A stretch of 64,000 nucleotides of DNA from Caprimulgus europaeus (lineage: Eukaryota > Chordata > Aves > Caprimulgiformes > Caprimulgidae), in NCBI GenBank assembly GCA_907165065.1, contig OU015530.1:46874965-46938964 (forward strand), written 5' to 3'. The translations under genes were made by a program, and so were the position numbers. Numbering within the stretch: the first letter of the stretch is position 1; each line of letters starts with the position of its first letter. Shown one piece after another: positions 56,401 to 64,000 of the stretch. Under the pieces are notes generated by a model, which had not been told where the DNA came from, searched no databases, and was given only the letters and a program-made list of their open reading frames with translations.

Positions 56401-59400
56401 TTATTTTCCATACTTTATTTTCTCGCAACTTAATGTGTCATTAAAAAGCATAACTGTTAAAACTGACTGATGTTAATCTTTCATCCCCACAGTTACTGTT
56501 ACTTTGAGATGTGTGTGAATAGTGACAGTGTTGTTACCAGTGCTAAGTTAGTTAGTTTTGGTTTGGTTTGGTTTTTTAATAAAGGCTGTTTTTATCAGTG
56601 CCTTGAATATGTAAGTTTAGGTTCTGTGTTAGTGATACTGATACTTATTTCTTCTTGACTCTAAAGCTATAAAATAATTTATATTAATCTAAAAGATTCA
56701 AGTATCTTAAGTCTTCATTCCTCTTTCACTGAAGACTACTTAAACATTTTAAGCATTGTTTCTAGCACACTTGGCCACCTCTGTTCTGTAATTTTTGTGT
56801 CAGTGACCTTGACTGCCATTTGTGTTCTTGACCCTGTGGAATCACTCCAAGATGTTTGTTTTCAATTCACCTTGCTAATTCGTTGTTGTGTTTGTATATG
56901 AAATGTGACAAGAAGTACACTACTTCCTTTATAAGATATAAGTGTAAACATGTAAACAGGATAATAATATCTCATTGTAAAGCTTTATTTCCTTTGTCTC
57001 CTATGTTCTGATTGTCACTACACTTTTCAGTAATAATCCATGACATGCACACACATGTTCTAAAACTTCTGTGTTTAAAAGATGGGCTTGAAATAGCTTC
57101 CAAAGTAATTTTAAATAAATTTCCCATGTAGATATTGTACTTAAAAATAAAACTTGCATTTGTTTTTTTTCTTTCAAGGACCTGAGAGTTTAGGAAATAA
57201 ATTTATTTGACCAGAAATCAAGAATTCAGATGTGAGAAGGTACAGATGACAGTTCAGTAAAAACTGAAGTGAAAAAAAAAGAAAAGCTGATACACTACTG
57301 TTTTCCTAATGCCACCTAAACAACTTAGTTGCTGTAGCTGGATAAAATCATCAGTAGGAAAAAGTCTCCCGTTCATTACTTTGCCTCATACTGTTCTTCC
57401 ACATCTCTCTTGAGATGCCTCTGTGCAAATTGAATGTTTGAAAACTTTAAATAACTAGTGTATATTTTGTTTGTCATATGCTAATAACATAAATATCTCA
57501 ATTTTCACTCTGCCTACTATTCTTTCAATTCCCGTATGCCACCAGGTCCTTTTCTCCCGAGTAATAGCTGGCTCAAGGACAGCTCAAGGTGTTATCATAT
57601 TGGATACACTAAAATATACACATTGAATCTGAGTGACAAACCTAATGATGTAATGTGCTTCATCAAATTAATTAGTTTGAGCTATAGAAGGTACCACTAG
57701 ACTTTTAATGTGGTGTTGGTTATCTGATATAGAATGAGGAAGAATTTAACATCAAATTACATGATATGATATTGGAAAAAGCCTACAAAAATAAGAACGT
57801 AAGTATACAAATCTTCAAAGTCATAGTGGGGCTACGTGCCTATTGGAAAGAGTGACAGCTCTCTTGTCTTTTCTACAGGTTTGAACTGGAATAAATCTAG
57901 TCTCAGAAAAAAAGCTATTTAATACAGCTTCTGACTCAGTATTTTCCCTTGAAATGTGTGTTTTAATTAAAAGATTGTTTGCTACATCTGAGGATACACA
58001 TCTTGTATTTGTCAAGGCTACTACATAGGAATGAGATTTTACACAAATGTTTTTAAGGTAAAATTTTGAGTGTGGATACTCAATTAGTGCAAGAAACTTC
58101 TTCAATTTTGCTATAATTAATTAATTTTGGCAGATAAAATCAAGTTTGCTGGACTCAAACAGTTGTGGTAGAAAACAGTATTTTTAAGCTTGAGCATACT
58201 AGTGACTTCAAATGGAGGAAAAAATAAATCTAGTCTATTCCGAAAGTGTTGTTTCATAGTGTATACAGTCTGTTTGCTTCATTTATATTCAGAAATACTT
58301 TCATGTTGAAATAATTTGTAAGAATATGCTAAATAAGACAACATGGATATAATCCTTTATCTACAGCTTTCTGAGGCAAAGTATAGGCTGTTTAATATGA
58401 TCATTCTTTCATACTTTTATGTATCTTTCTTTTAAAAATCATTCTCCTCCTACCTCCCCCTTTTTTTCTCAGTACACAGTGTTTTAGAAGATGCTGATAA
58501 TTTACGTCTTTTTTCTAGAGTATAAAAACCTTTAGCAATTCTAATTGCCAGGAAAAAAAATAATCAGGTAAACCACTTATGATAGTGAGTTATGTGTTGG
58601 TATTTTTTTATTAATGTTGCATTTTTGCTTTATAAAATCAGGATTGCTGTTAATCTAGTCTTCACAGCCTAAGTGGAGAACTGATACTATTATCTCTAGC
58701 CTGAGTTTTTTAATGTTATGGCCAAATGTTTTAAAGCTAACTCAGGTATTTTTGTATTACCCTCTGCTGTAGAGAGATGTCCTCAAGAGGGTCCTTAACA
58801 GAGGCCTTGTACCTGCTAGTCCAAACTTTTTGTCGCTGTCTGGCATATACAGTGTACTGTGGCCATGGTTTGTGATTGTTTTCCCCCAGATAGAAGATAG
58901 AGGGTTCTTAATTTCATATATTGCTTTAACTTGCTAACTTATTTGCCAATGAACAGGAAAATATGTTCCTATGAATAGAACACACGTTGTTTTAGTCATT
59001 GAATGTCTAAGAAGGTTAGAAGTTGCCAACTTCTCCATCAGGAATTAAAGTGTCTGTCTTTGGCTCCTGCTTGAAATGCACAGTATCACTGCTAGATGCC
59101 TAAAGGTTTTTAAAATTTTTCACATTTTCTTTTTAGGTATTTAATGCCATCAGTATATATAATGTCCTTACACTGGCAATGTACCTTTAGTGATGGAAAG
59201 GTTGGATCCACATCCAAACTACAGTAATATCTATCAATATTTGCCTTAGTATGCGGTAAAGGCAAAAGTACTTCCTCAGTTCAAAGAGGTGGGAATTTTG
59301 TTCATTATTTTAATTTATTATTTGTCTTAGTTAAATTTATTCATTAAATAAGTTTGATTCCTGTATTGATTATTGTGTGACTTCAAGGTGTTATTTTTTC

Positions 59401-59669
59401 TTCTGGGACACTGCACTCTGTTTGCACACTGATCTGTGACACAGGTCTCACCTGAGTGAACAGCTTCCAATTCAGGTGATGCATGAATAAAGCAGTGTAA
59501 TGAATATGCCATGAAAGGTGATCAAAACATCAGAACTGTGTTTGTTCTTAAACTTGGGGACAAAGCAGTAGATTTAAAAGGTAGATTTAAAAGTTAATAT
59601 TGATTACTTGGTTGCTCTCATTTTACCTTGTAAAATATAAGATTTTTTTTCCCAAGCCCTTTTTGAAAG

Positions 59670-59840
59670 GAGAGCTGAGAAGATCTTGGGGGGAGATGAC
59701 TGAGTCACCATCCCTGGATGTGTTTAAAAGAAGGCTAGATATGGTGCTCAAAGATATGGTTTAGTAGTAGATAAGTACGGTTGGATTCGATGATCTCAAA
59801 GGTCTTTTCCAACCAGGCGATTCTATGATTCTGTGATTTC
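59670..59840 (+). mobile_element. CR1 LINE 3' end fragment
   Basis: Carries CACCATCCCTGGATGTGTTT, AAGGCTAGATATGGTGCT, GGTTGGATTCGATGATCTCA, AGGTCTTTTCCAACC and the tail ATTCTATGATTCTGTGATT. A well-preserved 3' end of about 170 bp. Confidence 0.92.
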
Positions 59841-60751
59841 AGAATGTCAAATTGAAATGAGGTGCTAGGCTGCCTGCAAAGGCTCAGCTCAGATTTAAAA
59901 AAGAAAATAAAAGTTCAAGAAAGGTACAAAAATGAGACAGACATGGTATTACAAATATTTTTAGTCCTTGTACAATCTGAAGTATGAATATCAGGATCTT
60001 TTGCAAAGTCTCCTGATTTGTTTTAACATCTGTGTTTCTCTGAAGAGGAAGGTTGAAAACCAGTGCCTAGAAATCTGGAACCATAGGAATAAGGCTTACT
60101 GCCAAAAGATGTTATAAAACACTGTTCATTCAGAGTACCCCTCTTTCTCTTCTTCAAAACTGTCAGTTTCATAGATGTTATCTTCTTTTACAGGCTTTCA
60201 AATAATCAGTGAGCTCTTTGGAAAAATGTGCCAGTATGCAGTGCTGCCAGTGCCTATTAGATACCATGTGAGCATTAAAAAGTGTTTTGCTGTTTAGGAT
60301 CTTGTTTGTAATGGAATGCAGGGGTTTTTGTTTGATGGGTTTGTTGAGGTTTTTTTTGTATATTTATATAATTTACATCTGGATGATCAAACTGAAATCT
60401 CGGAATTCTTCATGAATGGCTCTGGAAGCCTGGCAGCGTGGCATTGTGGAAACAAGCATGTCTTTTCACACATGAACGGCTAAGCAGCCTTGTAACTGTA
60501 GTAGTAAAAGTGCAGCAGTGCAAATGTGTGGTATGAGATGTGCACTGGAAAAGCATTAGGCTGTCATAGTTTCATATTCCCATAACTTGATGAATGTACT
60601 GTGAAAACAAGTAGTGTAACTGATAGCTCACTTTTTATCCTGACCACAAGATTTGGAGGGCCATATGTATTATATCTGTTTAATGAAAAATGTCCCCTTT
60701 TTTTGTAAAACAAATAGACATGGACATATTTACATTCTCTTTTGCATCCTT

Positions 60752-60757
60752 TTTATT
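60752..60757 (-). terminator. Candidate polyadenylation signal of the interferon-like gene
   Basis: AATAAA on the minus strand about 170 bp after the stop codon at 60929-60931. The first good signal downstream of the last exon. Confidence 0.5.
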
Positions 60758-60928
60758 AAGGCTAAAGTAATTGTAGTAGTTTAGAAAAAATATCTTGACA
60801 AAAATAAGTTAAGCAATTTATAGTTTTAAGTAGAAACTATGTGTATATTACTTCTTTTAGTTTTTAGAAAAAACAGGACAATTTATATGATAATACATCC
60901 TCAAAGTATTTGATGGAAGTCAACTTTG

Positions 60929-61027
60929 TTAATTTGTTGCTCTTCTGTTGAAAGTGTAGTTTTCAATTCTTTGAAGTATCTCTCTGGATTGTGCATGGAT
61001 CTCTTGCCAAGTGCAGTGATCATTTGA
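60929..61027 (-). CDS. Interferon-like gene, last coding exon (helix F and stop)
   Basis: Reads SNDHCTWQEIHAQSREILQR then IENYTFNRRATN and TAA. It is 99 bp in phase 0; acceptor TTTCTTCACAG. C-x-W-x-E with a following amphipathic helix and basic tail is the type I interferon C-terminal signature. One N-glycosylation sequon (NYT) lies near the end. A longer open frame in another reading frame (60901-61134) overlaps but does not join the upstream exons. Confidence 0.83.
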   Translation of the reverse strand, partial: SNDHCTWQEIHAQSREILQRIENYTFNRRATN

Positions 61028-64000
61028 CTGTGAAGAAAGATTATTAAGAAGTGTTTACTAGCTTTTTTGTAAAAAATGACATCCAATATTATGGCAAGCA
61101 AAATATGAATTGAGAACAAGCATAATTTATTCAAAAGAAATGTCTGAAGGAATGAAGAATAATTTTAGGAAGTCTAGTTAAGATTATAATATTCTTTGGT
61201 ATATAAAATGATGATTGCTTTTCCAGGTAAAATGGGTATTATCAGATGCATGGCTAATCCTGACCCATGTGATGTAAAGTGTTTCTGAAAAGACACAGAC
61301 TGTTATGGGTTTTGATGTTGAATTAAAATTAAACATTTTTTAAAAGCCTGTGATGATACGTTGACCTTGAAAAGGATGTGGGCCAAAAGATTTTGTGTGA
61401 GTGAAAATCTGTATTGCTTGGTAATGTGGCACAATCCCACAGATTCATACAGCTTTGATCAGCAGTGGCACTGCTTGTATAAGAAGCTTTTCTGTACCTT
61501 TAAAATTCCTTAAAGTGATCTGGAAGTAAAGAAACAGCCTACTTACCTTAGCCACAAATTTATCCATTTTTTTGAAGCAGTCTTTCACTATAGATTCATG
61601 GATAATGTTAAGTCTGGACTTCAGCTGTTATTTTAATGAAAAAGAAACTGTTAGCTTGAACAGTGAGAAGTAAATAGGAGTTCAACATGACTCAGTAAAA
61701 CAGTACCGTCTGGTAGACATGGTCATGACTGAGAGCATTGTAATGCTTCTGTCATAGGCAAGCCTGCTGAATGTGTTAATGTTAAAGGTAGTGGAGCACA
61801 CTAGACCAGGAAATAATTATATCAATGTTCAAAGCAAGATAAGAGGTCTATGGATTTTTTTTTGTTCTGTGACAATACTACTTTTGTTTATATATACTGT
61901 CTTTGAAGGAAACTGATTTCAGAATAACTGGTGATCTTTTGACATATGATGTTATGAATGTACCTAAGTGATTATGTTCATTCATTTAGGGGAAAAAAAA
62001 GAAAAAAAAAGAAAAAAAAAGGGCTTAAGTAAGCACTAGGTATTATCCTGTGTTGTACACATCTGGTCCTGGGATCTGGCGCCGGGAAGAAGCAGTGTGG
62101 TTTTGGAGCTCGGCATTTACATGATACTGCTCAAGCATGTGTCTAGTCATGGAAAGCTCTCTCTCCTGCAGAAAAATGCAGTGGTTTCCCTCCACAGCAG
62201 CACAGGAGGGTATATTAGGGTGTACATTTGTATGCCTGACTTTGTTCTCCTACAGATTTGTTAGCAGATCTGGTGCCTGGCTTAGGCACTAGTTGAAAGG
62301 CAAGCTATAGTCAATCTGAGGCTTCATCCTCTGTAAATAGTTCTTAAGATGACTCCAGCCAAATGAACTATTTGTGCATATGTTTAAGTAGTTTACTCAA
62401 GTGAAATAGGCTGAATGCAGACCTAATTATTTTCCTCAAGAGTTTTGCATACAATTTGCCTGTAATTCTTTATGTTAGCTTGTTCTGACAGAAGTCATAA
62501 GTAGTTGAAGAAAAGCACGTGAAATTATATGTGTGAATTTAAAACTGCCTGTTTCATAGAGGTCAATGAAAGTGCTTAAAGTTGCCTGTCATTACTAGCA
62601 TACGAATGTTTTAGGTGCCATTATTTGAAAATGTAGCCTTTAAAGTTTAATATCTGACTTGAATATCATGCAGAGTAAAAAAAAAAAAAATTATACTTAC
62701 ACAAGTCTTAAGCTGAGCATGAGCTTCATACATTCCTCTTAGAAAAGTGTTCTTATTTTGAAAAGGACTATCTACTCTCTTGAAAAACTCAGCAATTTCA
62801 TGCACTATGTGAACAATGGCTGCATTATCATATTTAACCTGTGATGGAAAAAAAAAAAAAAGACAAATTTGACTTCTGGAGTTTGCACTTAAGTTTCAGT
62901 TAATGGTACATTTTTCAGCTGAGTCTGGTTATCGTAAGTTCTTAAACAATTTTCAGCACTTTCTTGTGTTCTAAATTTTTTAGTATAAAAATTATAGAAA
63001 GTAATATACATTATGAAGATGGTATTTATTTGAAAACTGGGAATTATATGTGCAATTTTTGCTTTTGTAAAAGCTAAACTCCTATTTTGTAATGTAAAGA
63101 TATTTTGCATTTTTGGACTGCGTTGATATTCTTGGATCTACAATGTACAAGCTATAGTCAATAAAAGGCCAAGAGTCAACAGCAGATCTTTTGAATTCAG
63201 ACCCAAGACAATAGACTAAAAGTGTGCATCTCTTTCCTCACAGGCACAGTACATATCTGATGAAGGGGAGCTCCCTCTGTCTCAGAGAAGATGGAAATAC
63301 AAGAGAGGCTGATAGTGCTGTCTGTCCCTTTTGTTTCCTGGTTGCATTTTTAGAAGCTCCATTGAAGACATGAAGCTGGAATGAATTGCTTTCGTGCAGT
63401 AGCACACTCTCAACCCAGTACCTTCTTATTTTGTGGTACTGCAGAGCTGGACTGAAAGTGAATTGTGCACATAAAGTGCACACATGTGCTGAGTAGTATG
63501 CAGAATTACCCCTTCACTACTTTTCTGGGGTCTGCTTCTGACAAACTGAAGCTGGCATGCCATTCTGGTAGTTTCCAGGCTACCAGACTGATTCCAACAA
63601 ATTTTCCACTTTAAACAGCAGGACTAACAAAAAAGCAAAAAAGCGTCTAACATTTTTCTTGTAAAAATGGTATCATAACTTAAATAATAGGAAAAGCAAA
63701 AAAAAAAAAAAAAAAGTGATTTCTATAAGTTACCTCTCAGGGAAAAGAACTTAGACTGAAAAGTCAACAGTCAGTTTTATCGTTTAAACCTGTAATTTAC
63801 TATGTTATAATTCTAATGTAAAAGTCTTGTGACAAGGAGCATAGGCTATGTGAGGTAGAGCTCTTATAACGAGATAATGTCAAGTACATGTCTTTTTCTA
63901 CTTACTTTCTTTAGCATCTGCTCAGGGAAACACAAGTCTTCATTGCTCACTTCTTCACACTCCAAAGAAAAGCCTCTTTTGTTCTTAAAGGAAACATCAG
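60929..64000 (-). CDS. Intron-containing type I interferon, IFN-kappa-like (3' part; 5' exon(s) outside window)
   Basis: Four small exons joined by phase-0 introns (1067, 1076 and 519 bp) encode a secreted helical cytokine. The motif order matches type I interferons: FSLEC then CFPEQ (compare the Cys29 to FPQEE region), HEIAEFF (helix B), FLRGMYEAHAQLKTC (compare LYQQLNDLEAC, the Cys99 region), DCFKKMDKFVAK (helix E) and NDHCTWQEIHAQSREIL (compare SPCAWEVVRAEIMRS, the Cys139 region, helix F). Such proteins bind IFNAR1/IFNAR2 and induce antiviral genes (family knowledge). Most amniote type I interferons are intronless, but intron-containing ones occur in fish, amphibians and as bird IFN-kappa, which is my best guess. 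The signal peptide and helix A lie right of base 64000. A more distant class II cytokine cannot be excluded. Confidence 0.8.
61547..61624 (-). CDS. Interferon-like gene, helix D-E exon
   Basis: Reads LKSRLNIIHESIVKDCFKKM then DKFVAK. It is 78 bp in phase 0; acceptor AATAACAG, donor AAG|GTAAGT. CFKKMDKFVAK aligns with the YFQRI..YL segment of interferons; the cysteine here is extra. Confidence 0.82.
62701..62838 (-). CDS. Interferon-like gene, helix B-C exon
   Basis: Reads VKYDNAAIVHIVHEIAEFFK then RVDSPFQNKNTFLRGMYEAH and AQLKTC. It is 138 bp in phase 0; acceptor CCATCACAG, donor TGT|GTAAGT, followed in the intron by a run of about 14 T (minus strand). Layout matches interferon helices B and C ending at the Cys99-type cysteine. 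Confidence 0.82.
63906..63983 (-). CDS. Interferon-like gene, exon with Cys29-type motif (may extend past the window edge)
   Basis: Reads NKRGFSLECEEVSNEDLCFP then EQMLKK. The donor is AAGAAA|GTAAGT (phase 0). A plausible acceptor TTTCCTTTAAG ends at 63984, giving 78 bp and 26 codons. The frame stays open to 64000, so the exon could instead continue outside the window. The LEC and CFPEQ spacing is the interferon helix A/AB-loop landmark. Confidence 0.75.

Larger units (their letters stand above)
44231..60700. other. Intergenic region between PFKP and the interferon-like gene
   Basis: About 16.5 kb with no exon I can support on either strand. It contains a solo LTR (50396-51527), CR1 remnants (54595-54680, 59670-59840, possibly 56335-56400), a (TTG)n run near 52240-52257, an unexplained open frame (47442-47831) and otherwise AT-rich unique sequence. 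Confidence 0.7.

Noticed and set aside
60901-61134. 77-codon minus-strand frame overlapping the last interferon exon
   Set aside because: It is in a different frame from the spliced one; only the SNDHCTW frame joins upstream phase-0 exons and matches interferon helix F.
63238-63483. 81-codon minus-strand frame between interferon exons
   Set aside because: Lies within the intron between two supported exons; no splice sites or family match.

Overview
The window is nuclear DNA from a vertebrate, almost certainly a bird. The evidence is spliced vertebrate exons with long AT-rich introns, several CR1 LINE 3' ends with the avian type of ATTCTATGATT tail, and one solo LTR of a type I associate with bird ERVL families. 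It cannot be bacterial: almost every long open frame is a shadow of a spliced exon, a CpG island or a repeat.

Positions 1-43163 hold most of a phosphofructokinase gene on the minus strand. Nineteen consecutive coding exons plus one extra exon can be placed with GT-AG sites and matching phases. They join into about 665 residues of ATP-dependent 6-phosphofructokinase, platelet type (PFKP). The start codon is at 43161-43163, inside a CpG island. The last roughly 110 residues lie beyond the left edge. The unusual feature is exon 16, which exists twice: 16a at 12198-12350 and 16b at 6072-6224. Both are 153 bp, in the same phase, with intact splice sites and open frames, and their products are 32/51 identical. 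They look like mutually exclusive exons that swap one segment of the regulatory half of the enzyme.

Positions about 41580-44230 are the promoter-side CpG island, with CCAAT, Sp1-type GC boxes and CACGTG E-boxes nearby. Positions 44300-60700 are intergenic: a 1132-bp solo LTR with a 5-bp target duplication (50396-51527), CR1 remnants, and one unexplained 129-codon open frame.

Positions 60929-64000 hold the 3' part of a second minus-strand gene. Four phase-0 exons encode a helical cytokine with the cysteine and motif pattern of a type I interferon. It is intron-containing, unlike the classic IFN-alpha/beta genes of amniotes, and is probably an IFN-kappa-like gene. It lies head-to-tail upstream of PFKP. 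The two genes have no obvious functional link: one is a cytosolic glycolytic enzyme, the other a secreted antiviral cytokine.
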